From: Lentzea xinjiangensis | Lineage (GTDB): Bacteria; Actinomycetota; Actinomycetes; Mycobacteriales; Pseudonocardiaceae | Reading direction: 5' to 3' | Length of the DNA: 64,000 nt | Assembly: GCF_900110955.1 (NCBI RefSeq) | Contig: NZ_FOFR01000001.1 | Coordinates: 186,001-250,000 of the forward strand | Shown here: positions 17,561 to 26,747 of the stretch, one piece after another | Layout of the letters: the number at the start of each line of letters is the position of its first letter | How positions within the stretch are numbered: the first letter of the stretch is position 1 | The notes under the pieces: model-generated | Seen by the model: only the letters and a program-made list of their open reading frames with translations | Database searches by the model: none | Told to the model about the DNA's origin: nothing | Program-made: the position numbers and the translations under genes

Positions 17561-18273
17561 GGCCACACCTCAGGGGCCGGGCCGAACGCGCGCCGGGCGG
17601 CCCGGACGGCCAGGGTGGCCATGGCCGCGTTGGCCCCACCGCCGATCAGCGCGCCGATGCCGAACGGGACCGCCCGGCCGAGCACGACGATCCCCTGCCT
17701 GGTGCCGTACTTGGTGATGAAGTTCCTGCCCAGGACTTTGTTGATCTGCTTCAACGTGGCGGTGGGCACCGCGCCGACCAGTTGGCGGGCCCAGTGCCGG
17801 CCGGTGCGCTCGGCGATCTTGCCGATCGTCTTGGAGCTCGACTCGCCGAGCAGGATCCCCAGGACGAGGGTCCGGCGGCGTTCGATCTCGTCGAGCGGAA
17901 CTCCGTGGACCTCGGCGAGCGAGAGCACGTACAGGGCGCTCAGTTCGAGCGAGGAGAGCGCCTCGCCCGCCGACAGCGCCAGTGCGACCCCGGTGCCGAC
18001 GCCAGGTGCGGCGGCGGCTCCTCCCACCGCGGCTCCCGTGCTGGTCAGGGCGCTGACGTACATCTTCTCCAGGGTGCCGATGACTTCCGCCGGCGTCGCC
18101 TCCGGGTTGCGCTGGCGGGCGCGGGCGATGTTCTTGCGCACGAGCGGTGCCTGCAGCCCGATGGCCTTGTCCAGCAGATCGAGGACCGCCTGGCCGGGGC
18201 CACCCGGCGAGACCGGCTCGTCCGGGGCGGCGGGAGGTTCGGCTGGAATCGCGGGGTTCTCGGTGTCGGCCAC
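17542..18273 (-). CDS. EcsC family protein
   Basis: A 243-residue protein with an acidic Pro-rich N-terminus (residues 1-27), then an EcsC-like helical domain with hydrophobic glycine-rich segments (GAAVGGAAAAPGVGTGVALA and VPFGIGALIGGGANAAMATL). EcsC proteins are membrane-associated and of unclear function, and were first noted beside an ABC transporter in Bacillus. The stop codon lies in the loop of the shared terminator. Confidence 0.7.
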   Translation of the reverse strand: MADTENPAIPAEPPAAPDEPVSPGGPGQAVLDLLDKAIGLQAPLVRKNIARARQRNPEATPAEVIGTLEKMYVSALTSTGAAVGGAAAAPGVGTGVALALSAGEALSSLELSALYVLSLAEVHGVPLDEIERRRTLVLGILLGESSSKTIGKIAERTGRHWARQLVGAVPTATLKQINKVLGRNFITKYGTRQGIVVLGRAVPFGIGALIGGGANAAMATLAVRAARRAFGPAPEVWPEPARS

Positions 18274-18309
18274 GGGTCGTATGTCGCCGGACGCCCGGAC
18301 GGCGCTACA

Positions 18310-19035
18310 TCACCGCGCCGTCGGGTCGTCCTCGTGGAACCCGATCTCCTCCAGCATCTGGTCCAGCATGGAGTCGAACATCGGTTCCGGGTTGCTCACC
18401 GCGAACGGGAACCGCCCGAACACCTCCAAGGCCACGTGCCCGTACAGCCGCACCCAGGACTGGATGACGTGGTAGATCTTGCCGAGGTTGAGCACGTCGT
18501 CGCCGACCGTGACACCGTGCTCGGACACCGCGCCCATCAGCACCTGCTGGAACCGGACCAAGTCCTCGTGCAGCGCCGCGGGCACCTCCTCGTCCACGTG
18601 CTTGGCGTCCTGGTTCGACGCGATCAGCGGCCCGGCGAGCTGGAGGAACACCGAGCCGAACTGGTCGGCGCCCAGCGGGTCGCGCGGCGAGGCGAAGACC
18701 AGCGCGAACTCCTGCGGGTGGGCCAGCGCCCAGCGGCGGAACGCGTGGCACACCGCCCTGACCTTGCAGTTCACCTGGCCTGACGTCTCGGCGGCGAGGT
18801 CCGCGTACAGCGCCTCCGCCATGTCCGCGCAGATGTCGTCGCAGAGCTGCCGCAGCAGCGCGTCGTGCGAGTCGTAGTAGCGGTACAGGGCGGGTGCGGT
18901 GATGCCCAGTTTGCGCGCGATGGCACGCAGGGTAACCGCGTCGCGGCCGCTGTCCACCAAAAGTGCGCGGGCCGCCTGCCGAATCTCACGCTCGGTTTCT
19001 GCGCGGAGTCGTTCTCGGCGAGTGGCCTCGGTCAT
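18310..19035 (-). CDS. TetR family regulator, probable repressor of mmpL
   Basis: A 241-residue protein with an N-terminal TetR HTH (VTLRAIARKLGITAPALYRY, residues about 34-53) and a larger TetR_C ligand domain containing FRRWALAHPQEFALVFASP, typical of the WHG subgroup. It is divergently transcribed from the MMPL transporter with about 110 bases between, holding an operator-like palindrome at 19086. Local control of the transporter and of itself is the likely role; the ligand is unknown. Confidence 0.88.
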   Translation of the reverse strand: MTEATRRERLRAETEREIRQAARALLVDSGRDAVTLRAIARKLGITAPALYRYYDSHDALLRQLCDDICADMAEALYADLAAETSGQVNCKVRAVCHAFRRWALAHPQEFALVFASPRDPLGADQFGSVFLQLAGPLIASNQDAKHVDEEVPAALHEDLVRFQQVLMGAVSEHGVTVGDDVLNLGKIYHVIQSWVRLYGHVALEVFGRFPFAVSNPEPMFDSMLDQMLEEIGFHEDDPTAR

Positions 19036-19085
19036 ATGTCACTCCATCGGGTTGTAGACCCTGTCCACGGCCCCGTACGGTTTCA

Positions 19086-19100
19086 GTGAACGGTGTTTAC
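19086..19100. promoter_or_regulatory. Candidate TetR operator
   Basis: GTGAACGGTGTTTAC is an imperfect dyad (GTRAAC-N3-GTTTAC) centred between the divergent tetR and mmpL genes, about 50 bases from each start. Confidence 0.5.
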
Positions 19101-19146
19101 GCAAGTCACGGGATTGGCAGCACGGTAACCCAGGAGGCCGTCGTCG

Positions 19147-21261
19147 ATGTTCGCGAAGTGGGGCTCGATCGCATATCGCCGCCGATGGGTGGTCCTGGTC
19201 GCGACCGTGCTGCTCGCCGTGGTCGGTGGCGTCTGGGGCCTGGGCGTGTTCGACAAGCTCAGCCAGGGCGGGTACGAGGCTCCCTCCAGTGAGGCGGCGC
19301 GGGCCGACAAGGTAGCCGAGGAGGCGTTCGGGCGGCAGAACGGTGACGTGATCGTCATTTACCGCGGCGACTTCGCCAACCCGCTCGAACTGAAGAAGAT
19401 CGCCGACCACGTCAGCGGTCTTCCCAAGGACGACGTGCTCAAGACCGTCGGGCCGGTGCCGTCCGACGACCGGCGGCAGGCTCTCGTCGCCATCACGCTG
19501 ACCAGCGGTGACTCGAACGAGCAGATCAAGCAGTTCGAGGACGTGCAGAAACTGCTGCCGATCGACGGCTTCGACCGGCAGGTCGGTGGGCTCGTGCCCA
19601 CCCAGAAGGCCATCAACGACATGTCGCAGGACGACCTGACGCGCGCGGAGATGTTCTCGCTGCCGCTGGTCCTGCTGCTGCTCGTCGTCATCTTCGGCGG
19701 CCTGGTCGCGGCCAGCCTGCCCGTCGTCGTCGGCGGCCTCGCGATCATGGGCGCGCTCGGCGTGCTGCACGGCGTCGCGATCTTCACCGAGGTCAACTCG
19801 TTCGCGGTCAACGTCGCTTCGCTGCTCGGCCTGGGCATGGCCATCGACTACGGCCTGTTCATGGTCGGGCGGTTCCGCGAGGAGCTCGCCGCGGGACGCA
19901 CCACCGAACAGGCCGTCGGCCGCACGGTCGCCAGTGCCGGACGCACCGTCGTGTTCAGCGCGACGCTGCTGGTCATCGCGCTGGCCGGGCTGCTGCTCTT
20001 CCCGCACGGCTTCCTGAAGTCCCTCGCGTACGGCGGTGTCGCGTCGGTCGCGATCGCCGCGCTGGTCTCGCTGACGCTGCTGCCCGCGCTGCTCGGCGTG
20101 CTCGGCCACCGGGTCGACAAGCTCGCGATGCCGTGGCGCAAGAAGGAGCCGAGCGAACGCGGCTGGCGCAAGCTGAGCGGCAACGTCATGAAGCGGCCCG
20201 TGCTGGTCGCGCTGCCGATCATCGGCGTCCTCGTCGCGCTCGGCGCGCCGTTCCTGAACGTCCAGTTCGGCCAGGTCACCGAGAAGGTGCTGCCGGAGGG
20301 CAACGCCGTGCGCGTGGCCACCGAGAACATCAACGAGAACTTCTCCGCGCTCTCCAACACCGGCTTCAGGATCGTCGTCAAGGGCGGTGACCAGGCCGCG
20401 GTCCAGGAGTTCCTGGGCAAGGTCAAGGACGTCGACGGCGTCGGCGAGGTCCAGCCCACCGGGGCGGACAAGGGCGTCACGGCCGCGTCCGCCGGTCTGG
20501 AGGACGACGCGCTCAGCGAGCGGTCCAAGCAGGCGTTGAAGGACGTCCGCGCGCTCCAGCCGCCCGCCGGCGCCGAGGTCCTGGTCGGCGGCAACACCGC
20601 CATGGTCAGCGACTCGCTCGACGCCATCGCCGAGGGGCTGCCGTTGATGATCGCGCTGCTGGTCGGCGCCACGCTGGTCCTGATGTTCCTCGCGTTCGGC
20701 TCGGTGTTGCTGCCGATCAAGGCCGTGGTGATGAGCGCGCTGTCGCTGTCCGCGACGTTCGGTGTGCTGGTCTGGGTGTTCCAGGAGGGTCACCTCGCGG
20801 GTCTGCTCGGCGTCACGCCGGGGCCGCTCGAGTCCGGCATCGTCGTGCTGATGGCGGCCATCGTGTTCGGCCTGTCGACGGACTACGAGGTCTTCCTGCT
20901 CTCGCGGATGGTCGAGGCCCGCAGCAGCGGCGCGACCACCGAGGAGGCCGTGACCACCGGCCTGGCCAAGACCGGCCGGGTGATCACCTCGGCGGCGCTG
21001 CTGCTGATCGTCGTCACGGGCGCGTTCGCGTTCTCGCAGGTGGCGATGATGCGGTTCGTGGGCGTCGGCATGATCCTCGCGCTGGCGCTCGACGCCACCG
21101 TGGTCCGCATGCTGCTCGTGCCGGCCGTGCTCAAGCTGCTCGGCGACGCCGCGTGGTGGTCACCGGGCCCGCTCAAGCGGATCCAGGAACGGCTCGCGCT
21201 TCACGACGAGCCGGTCGACGACCTCGATGACGAGGTGCGCAAGCCGGTCGCCGTCGGCTGA
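19147..21261 (+). CDS. MMPL/RND family transporter
   Basis: A 704-residue membrane protein with two repeats of one plus five helices and large external loops between helices 1-2 and 7-8, the MMPL/RND plan. The helix 4-5 regions read GLGMAIDYGLFMVGRFREEL and GLSTDYEVFLLSRMVE; the Asp-Tyr pairs are typical of proton-coupled MMPL proteins. It may export a lipid or hydrophobic toxin; the substrate is unknown. ATG 19147 has GGAGG upstream. The last 61 bases overlap the convergent beta-propeller gene. Confidence 0.92.
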   Translation: MFAKWGSIAYRRRWVVLVATVLLAVVGGVWGLGVFDKLSQGGYEAPSSEAARADKVAEEAFGRQNGDVIVIYRGDFANPLELKKIADHVSGLPKDDVLKTVGPVPSDDRRQALVAITLTSGDSNEQIKQFEDVQKLLPIDGFDRQVGGLVPTQKAINDMSQDDLTRAEMFSLPLVLLLLVVIFGGLVAASLPVVVGGLAIMGALGVLHGVAIFTEVNSFAVNVASLLGLGMAIDYGLFMVGRFREELAAGRTTEQAVGRTVASAGRTVVFSATLLVIALAGLLLFPHGFLKSLAYGGVASVAIAALVSLTLLPALLGVLGHRVDKLAMPWRKKEPSERGWRKLSGNVMKRPVLVALPIIGVLVALGAPFLNVQFGQVTEKVLPEGNAVRVATENINENFSALSNTGFRIVVKGGDQAAVQEFLGKVKDVDGVGEVQPTGADKGVTAASAGLEDDALSERSKQALKDVRALQPPAGAEVLVGGNTAMVSDSLDAIAEGLPLMIALLVGATLVLMFLAFGSVLLPIKAVVMSALSLSATFGVLVWVFQEGHLAGLLGVTPGPLESGIVVLMAAIVFGLSTDYEVFLLSRMVEARSSGATTEEAVTTGLAKTGRVITSAALLLIVVTGAFAFSQVAMMRFVGVGMILALALDATVVRMLLVPAVLKLLGDAAWWSPGPLKRIQERLALHDEPVDDLDDEVRKPVAVG

Positions 21262-22271
21262 CCGGGCGGGAAGGCGATCAAGGCCGCGTCGAACTGGCGC
21301 GGCCTCACCTCCCCCAGCCCCGCCGTGACCATCCGGTAGGTGGCGAGGACCGTGTCCGAGCTGTCCAGCACCGTCGTAGTCGGACCGGTCGCGAGGAAGA
21401 CCCGCGGGTCGCCCTGCGCGATGGCGACGCCCAGCGCGTGGATGGGCAAGCGCTTGCTCACGGTCATGGTCGCCGTGTCGACGACCGCGACCGACCTCTC
21501 CTTCGGCAGTGCCAGGTAGGCCGTGGCGCCGTCCGGGGTGACGGCGATACCGCCCGCTCCCCTGCCGACGTCCAGCGCGCCGGCGACCTGGTTCGTGGTC
21601 GTGTCGATCACCGACAGCGTGCCGGGCGTCCCCTGGCCCAGGTGCATGGCGCTCACGTAGAGGCGCTTGCCGTCCGGTGAGATCGCGAGGTGCTGCGGCA
21701 GCCCGCCCACCGGCACCGCCGAGGTCTGGAACGCCGTCGCCGTGTCGACCAGGCCGACCGTGCCGTCCTGGGCGTTGGCCACGTAGAGGACGTGGTTGTC
21801 CGGGTGGACGGCGAGGCCCTGCGGCTGCCCGCCGGTCCTGACCACGGCCACCAGCCGGAACGTCCGCGGGTCCACCACCGCGACGCCGCCGGCGGCCGAG
21901 ACGTACAGGCGCTCGCCGTCCGGGCGCATCACCGCCCGCGACAGCGGGATCCTGGTGAAGAGCCGGTCGACGACCTCACCGGTGGCCGGGTCGACCTCGG
22001 TGACCACGCCGGTCCACCCGTTGACCACGAAGAGACGCCGGCCGTCCGGGGACACGGCGACACCCGTCGCGTGGCCCGCTGTGTCGGCGTGCGCGAGCAC
22101 CGTGCCGGTCGCCGTGTCGACGATCTGGACGAGACCTGTCGAGTCGACGACGTACGCGCGCGGGACCACCGACGCGGAAGTCATCGTGATGTCGTGCCGT
22201 TGCTCGACACCCATCGCCGCGATGGCCGCTGAGAGTGCCAGCACCGCGGCCACGAGGCGTGGCTTTGCCAT
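21201..22271 (-). CDS. Secreted YVTN-type beta-propeller protein
   Basis: A 356-residue protein with an N-terminal signal-like segment (RLVAAVLALSAAIAAMGVEQ) and about seven repeats of the YVTN/NHL kind, each with a pattern like GVAVSPDGRRLFVVN followed by VIDTATG. Such repeats fold into a beta-propeller. Function is probably a binding or scaffold role outside the membrane. The C-terminus (Ser/Arg/Thr-rich) overlaps the end of mmpL on the other strand. Confidence 0.85.
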   Translation of the reverse strand: MAKPRLVAAVLALSAAIAAMGVEQRHDITMTSASVVPRAYVVDSTGLVQIVDTATGTVLAHADTAGHATGVAVSPDGRRLFVVNGWTGVVTEVDPATGEVVDRLFTRIPLSRAVMRPDGERLYVSAAGGVAVVDPRTFRLVAVVRTGGQPQGLAVHPDNHVLYVANAQDGTVGLVDTATAFQTSAVPVGGLPQHLAISPDGKRLYVSAMHLGQGTPGTLSVIDTTTNQVAGALDVGRGAGGIAVTPDGATAYLALPKERSVAVVDTATMTVSKRLPIHALGVAIAQGDPRVFLATGPTTTVLDSSDTVLATYRMVTAGLGEVRPRQFDAALIAFPPGQPTATGLRTSSSRSSTGSS

Positions 22272-22350
22272 GCGGGCGATGGGACCACTTCCGGGTGCTT
22301 CGCTCCACTTCGGTCACTCGGACGAGGGAAATCTTTGTCCTCCAGTGGGA

Positions 22351-24273
22351 CTACTGCGGAGTTTTCGCCCCGGCCACCAACTTGGCGTAACGAGTGCCGG
22401 CGGTCAGCAGCACCAGACCGGCGCCGAGGAACGCGAGCACGCGGGCCACCCCGTCGAGCGCGGAGAGGTCGAACGTCACCAGCTTCACCACGGCCGCGGC
22501 GACCAGGATCAGCCCCGAGATCCGCAGCGCCTTGTTGTTGATCCCCTTGACCAGCAGGAACAACGCGACGACGGTCCACGACACGGTGACGACCGAGTGT
22601 CCGAAGAGGAATCCGGTCTCGTCCGGCGACACCAGCAGCGCCGCGCACAGCACCGCGCCCGCCGCGCCGTACAGCAGCACCAGTCCGGAGAGGACCCAGG
22701 CGAACGGGTGCCTGGCCGGTTCGCGCAGCACCCGCATCTTCAGCGCGGCCCACGGCGCGGTGGCCGCGTAGATGCCGAGCACCACCGCCGTCACCAGGCC
22801 CGCCGCGTAGTCGCCGGCTCCGGCGCGGACGTAGCGCGGCTCGTCCAGCAGCCACGTGATCGGCACGGCCTGGACGACCGCCATCAGGAACCCGACGACG
22901 CCGAACGCGATCGACCCCACCAGCGCGCTCTTCCTCGTCAGCCGCGCCGCGAGGAACGCCAGCAGCACCGCCTCGGCCAGCACGATCGCCGTGCGCACGT
23001 TGCCGTCGAGCGCGATCACCGTGGTCTGGAACAACGCGAGCATGCCCGTCGCGCCGGCCGCCGTCGTGAACGCGCGCGGCAGGTCGGGGACCATCCAGAT
23101 CGCCAGCAGCACGGCGGCCACGGCACCGGCGAGGATGGACGCGGACGGCTTGTCCAGCAGGGTCGTCGCGAACATCGCCGGCAGCGCGGAGCCCGCGACC
23201 AGGGCGACCGCGACGATGTCCGCCGGCCGCTTCCTGATCGTGAGCAGCGCGACCACGAGGCCGGCGACGGTCGTCGCCGCGGCCACCCCGACCACGGTCC
23301 ACTCGTAATCGCGCGGGATCGCGCTCGCGGTCGTGAGCAGCGAGGCGAGGATCGGCCCGAAGCCACCGGCGATCGCGAGGCCCGGCCAGTTGCGGTGGAT
23401 CTGGACCGGCGTGCTCGCCATCTTCAGCACCAGCAGGAAGCCGACCAGCAGGACGGTGAATCCCCCGGTCATCACCGGCGAGCACAGCGCACACGCCGCG
23501 ACGACGCCGACCGCGAGCGTTTGCGAGTCCCACCGCAGGGCGAGCGCGACACCGGCCGCCGCGACGACGAGCCCGGCGACGAGGCCGGCGGCGGGAGGCA
23601 GGTACCCGTAGAGGCTCGTGGCGGCGACGACGTCCAGGTACAACCCCGCGAAACCGGTGGCGGCCAGGGCGAACGCACCGGTGCGCCCGGCCGGGTTGCG
23701 GTGCAGCCAGACGCCGATGCCGACCAGCGCGCCGCTGAACACCGCGCCGCCGACGACGCGCGGCATCGGGCCGAGCCAGCCGCGCTGGATGGCGAGGATC
23801 AGCAGCAGCACGAAGCCGAGCACGGTGATCGCGCCGCCGACCCAGGCCAGCAGCTTCGAGCCGGCGCCGTCCTTGCCGAGCTTCTCGAACAACCCTTCGC
23901 GCGGCTGCGGCGCAGGCCAGTACTGCTGCTGCGGCTGCTGCTGCGGCTGCTGCGGCTGCTGGGAACGCGGGGGCCCTGCGTTCCCCTCAGGGAAACGCGG
24001 GGCCCCCGCGTTCCCTTGGAGCCAGGGGGCGGGGGGGTGGGGCGGCCACGGTGTGGGGGGCGCTGGTTGCTGCGTCGGGGGTGGGGGTTGGAGTGGTACG
24101 GCGGGACCTGGAGTGGCTTGGGCCGGCGGCGACGGTGCGACGGCCTCGGCGGCGACCGCGGTCGTCGCCGACTGTGCCCGCATCTCCGTGCTGATCGTCA
24201 CCAGCCGCTGGCCGATCGCCGCGAGTTCCAGCGCGAGGCGCTGCTCGTACCCGAGCCGGTCCTGTCCGTCCAT
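22351..24273 (-). CDS. DUF2339 polytopic membrane protein
   Basis: A 640-residue protein. Residues 1-45 form a short helical N-terminus, residues 46-125 a Pro/Gln-rich linker including a QQPQ-type tract, and the rest holds about eighteen hydrophobic segments, beginning KLLAWVGGAITVLGFVLLLI, as in the DUF2339 family of unknown function. The start is ATG 24273 (MDGQDRLGYEQRLALE); more upstream codons overlap the divergent lacI gene. Two perfect-looking palindromes sit in the linker-coding region (23961-24015). Confidence 0.82.
   Translation of the reverse strand: MDGQDRLGYEQRLALELAAIGQRLVTISTEMRAQSATTAVAAEAVAPSPPAQATPGPAVPLQPPPPTQQPAPPTPWPPHPPAPWLQGNAGAPRFPEGNAGPPRSQQPQQPQQQPQQQYWPAPQPREGLFEKLGKDGAGSKLLAWVGGAITVLGFVLLLILAIQRGWLGPMPRVVGGAVFSGALVGIGVWLHRNPAGRTGAFALAATGFAGLYLDVVAATSLYGYLPPAAGLVAGLVVAAAGVALALRWDSQTLAVGVVAACALCSPVMTGGFTVLLVGFLLVLKMASTPVQIHRNWPGLAIAGGFGPILASLLTTASAIPRDYEWTVVGVAAATTVAGLVVALLTIRKRPADIVAVALVAGSALPAMFATTLLDKPSASILAGAVAAVLLAIWMVPDLPRAFTTAAGATGMLALFQTTVIALDGNVRTAIVLAEAVLLAFLAARLTRKSALVGSIAFGVVGFLMAVVQAVPITWLLDEPRYVRAGAGDYAAGLVTAVVLGIYAATAPWAALKMRVLREPARHPFAWVLSGLVLLYGAAGAVLCAALLVSPDETGFLFGHSVVTVSWTVVALFLLVKGINNKALRISGLILVAAAVVKLVTFDLSALDGVARVLAFLGAGLVLLTAGTRYAKLVAGAKTPQ
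23961..24015. repeat. Two tandem palindromes inside the DUF2339 linker
   Basis: 23961-23985 (arms GGGAACGCGGGG and its near complement) and 23990-24015 (GGGAAACGCGGGG/CCCCCGCGTTCCC) are near-identical palindromes four bases apart. They encode the repeated peptide NAGAPRFPEGNAGPPR. They resemble small mobile palindromes inserted in frame. Confidence 0.75.
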
Positions 24274-24328
24274 GTGCTCAGCGTGAGGCAGGACACGCCC
24301 GGTGACATCCGTACACCTACTCATCCGC

Positions 24329-24358
24329 TTGACTGGACGGCCGTGTAATCGATTAACT
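24329..24358 (+). promoter_or_regulatory. Promoter and LacI-type operator of the rbs operon
   Basis: A -35 TTGACT (24329-24334) and a -10 TTAACT (24353-24358) are separated by 18 bases. The perfect palindrome TAATCGATTA (24346-24355), with the central CG typical of LacI-family operators, overlaps the -10. The transcript would begin about at GTG 24367, making lacI leaderless. Autorepression is implied. Confidence 0.7.
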
Positions 24359-24366
24359 ACTGCGCC

Positions 24367-25341
24367 GTGACGACCATGAAGGACGTCGCGCAGCACGCCG
24401 GCGTCTCCACGGCCACCGTGTCGCGCGTGCTCAACGGCCACGCCGCCCCGACGCCCGAGACCCGTGAGCGCGTGCTCGCCGCGATCGAGGAGCTCGGCTA
24501 CCGGCCCAACGCCCTGGCGCGATCCCTCAGGACCACCAGCACCCAGACCCTCGGGCTGGTCATCAGCGACCTGCTCAACCCGTTCTTCGCCGAGATCGCC
24601 AGGGCGGTCGAGGACGAAGCCCGGTCGCACGGCTACTGCGTCGTGATCGGGAACGCCGACGAGAGCGCCGAGCAGGAGGCCACCTACGTGCGCACCCTGC
24701 TCGACCGCCGGGTGGACGGCCTTCTGCTGTGCCCCGCGACCGACGACCCCGGTCTGGTTCGCGAGGTGAGCGCGGGCGGGGTGCCGCTGGTCCTGCTCGA
24801 CCGGACGGTCAGGGGCGCCACGTGCCCCGTCGTCCGCGCTGACGGCAGCGAGGCGTTGACCGCGCTCGCCCGGCGGCTCGTCGGCGCCGGTCACACCCGC
24901 GTCGGGGTGATCGCGGGTCCACCGGACACCTCCACCGGGAGAGAGCGCACCGACGTGTTCACCGGGGCGCTCGGCGGCCTGGCGCAGGTCGTGCACGGCG
25001 ACTTCCGGCAGGAGAGCGGCAGCCAGGCCGCCGCGAAGCTGATCGACGACGGCGCCACCGCGCTGGTCGCGATGGACAACCTGATGGGGCTCGGCGCACT
25101 GGCCGAGATCAGGGGCCGCGGCCTGCGGATCCCGCACGACATCGCGCTCGCGGTGTTCGACGACCAGCCGTGGTTCCCGCTGCTCGACCCGCCGATCACG
25201 GTCGTCGCGCAGCCGACGGTGGAGATGGGCCGCGCCGCCGCCCGCAGCCTGCTCGCCCTGATCAACGGCCAGCAGCCGGACGACGTCCGGCTGACCGCGA
25301 AGCTCGTGCTGCGCGGCTCGCTCGGGGAGGCCGAGCTGTGA
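24367..25341 (+). CDS. LacI family regulator of the ribose-type operon (RbsR-like)
   Basis: A 324-residue protein. The N-terminal HTH is MKDVAQHAGVSTATVSRVLN, followed by the hinge region with NALARSLRTTST and a periplasmic-binding-protein-like effector domain. The start is GTG 24367; ATG 24376 would lose three residues. It is the first gene of the operon: its TGA overlaps the rbsA GTG by four bases. The palindromic operator at 24346 implies self-control relieved by a sugar, probably ribose. Confidence 0.9.
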   Translation: MTTMKDVAQHAGVSTATVSRVLNGHAAPTPETRERVLAAIEELGYRPNALARSLRTTSTQTLGLVISDLLNPFFAEIARAVEDEARSHGYCVVIGNADESAEQEATYVRTLLDRRVDGLLLCPATDDPGLVREVSAGGVPLVLLDRTVRGATCPVVRADGSEALTALARRLVGAGHTRVGVIAGPPDTSTGRERTDVFTGALGGLAQVVHGDFRQESGSQAAAKLIDDGATALVAMDNLMGLGALAEIRGRGLRIPHDIALAVFDDQPWFPLLDPPITVVAQPTVEMGRAAARSLLALINGQQPDDVRLTAKLVLRGSLGEAEL

Positions 25342-26747
25342 ACGCGCTGATCACCGCCCGCGGCATCACCAAGCACTTCGGCCCGACGAAGGCGTTGGAC
25401 GGCGTCGACCTCGACATCTTCGCGGGCGAGGTCCACGTCCTGCTCGGCGAGAACGGCGCCGGCAAGTCCACGCTGGTCAAGGTGCTCGCCGGGATCCACG
25501 GCCCCGACGCGGGCACGATCGAGGGCAGCGCGAGCCTGGCGGTCATCCACCAGGAGCTGGCGCTGGTGCCCGAGCTCAGCGTCGCGGAGAACCTGTTCCT
25601 GAACCGGTTGCCGCGCAGGTTCGGCTTCGTCGACCGCGCCGAGGCGCGCCGTCGCGCCCCGCGGCTGCTGGAGCGCGTCGGCCTGGACGTCGACCCGGAC
25701 GCGAAGGTCAAGGACCTCGGCATCGCCCAGCAGCAGATGATCGAGATCGCCCGCGCGCTCGACAAGGACGCGGGGGTGCTGATCCTCGACGAGCCGACCG
25801 CGGTCCTCACCGACACCGAGACCGACCGGTTGCTGGAGATCATGGCCCAGTTGCGCGGCAACGGCGTGGGCCTCGTCTTCATCACCCACCACCTCGACGA
25901 GATCCAGCGCATCGCCGACCGCATCACGGTCCTGCGCGACGGCCGGTCCGTCGGGGTGCTCGGGCCGGGCGTCAGCACCCGGCACATGATCGAGCTGATG
26001 GTCGGCCGCCCGATCGACGAGCAGTACCCCCGCGCGCGGCAGCGCCCCGGCAGGCCGTTGCTGAGCATCTCGCACCTGAGCAGGCGCGGTGCCTTCCACG
26101 ACATCACCATCGAGGTCCGCGCGGGTGAGGTCGTCGGCATCGCGGGCCTGGTCGGCGCGGGCCGGACCGAGGTCGCGCGAGCCGCGTTCGGCGTGGACGA
26201 CTACGACGAGGGCTCGGTCGAGGTCGACGGGAAGCCGCTGCGCCGCAACGACGTCCAGGCCGCGATCAAGGCGGGTCTCGGCCTGGTGCCGGAGGACCGC
26301 AAGGGCCAGGGCCTCGTCCTCACCGCGACCGTCGGCCAGAACCTCGAGCTCGTGACGCTCGGGAACCGCGACCGCGAGCGCCTGCACGACATGGTGGGCA
26401 AGCTCCGGGTCAAGGGCAGCGTCGAGCAGCCGGTGAAGGAGCTGTCCGGCGGCAACCAGCAGAAGGTCGTCATCGGCAAGTGGCTGCTGGCCGACCCGAA
26501 GGTGCTGATCCTCGACGAGCCCACGCGCGGCGTCGACGTCGGCGCCAAGGTCGAGATCTACGAGCTCGTCAACCGCATGACCGCTCAGGGCCGGGCCGTG
26601 CTGCTCGTGTCGAGCGACCTGCCCGAGGTGATCGGGATGAGCGACCGCGTCGTCGTGATGGCACACGGCCGGGTGGCCGGTGAGCTGCCGGGTGGCGCGA
26701 CCCAGGACCAGGTGATGGCACTCGCCGTGCAGGAGATCTCCGCATGA
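25338..26747 (+). CDS. rbsA: Ribose-type ABC transporter ATP-binding protein
   Basis: A 469-residue protein of two fused ATPase domains. The first has Walker A GENGAGKST and Walker B VLILDEPTA. The second has a degenerate Walker A (GLVGAGRTEV), signature LSGGNQQK and Walker B VLILDEPTRGVD. Such asymmetry is normal for the CUT2 (RbsA/MglA/XylG) family. It powers sugar import through RbsC. The start is GTG 25338, coupled to lacI; its TGA overlaps the rbsC ATG. Confidence 0.93.
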   Translation: MNALITARGITKHFGPTKALDGVDLDIFAGEVHVLLGENGAGKSTLVKVLAGIHGPDAGTIEGSASLAVIHQELALVPELSVAENLFLNRLPRRFGFVDRAEARRRAPRLLERVGLDVDPDAKVKDLGIAQQQMIEIARALDKDAGVLILDEPTAVLTDTETDRLLEIMAQLRGNGVGLVFITHHLDEIQRIADRITVLRDGRSVGVLGPGVSTRHMIELMVGRPIDEQYPRARQRPGRPLLSISHLSRRGAFHDITIEVRAGEVVGIAGLVGAGRTEVARAAFGVDDYDEGSVEVDGKPLRRNDVQAAIKAGLGLVPEDRKGQGLVLTATVGQNLELVTLGNRDRERLHDMVGKLRVKGSVEQPVKELSGGNQQKVVIGKWLLADPKVLILDEPTRGVDVGAKVEIYELVNRMTAQGRAVLLVSSDLPEVIGMSDRVVVMAHGRVAGELPGGATQDQVMALAVQEISA

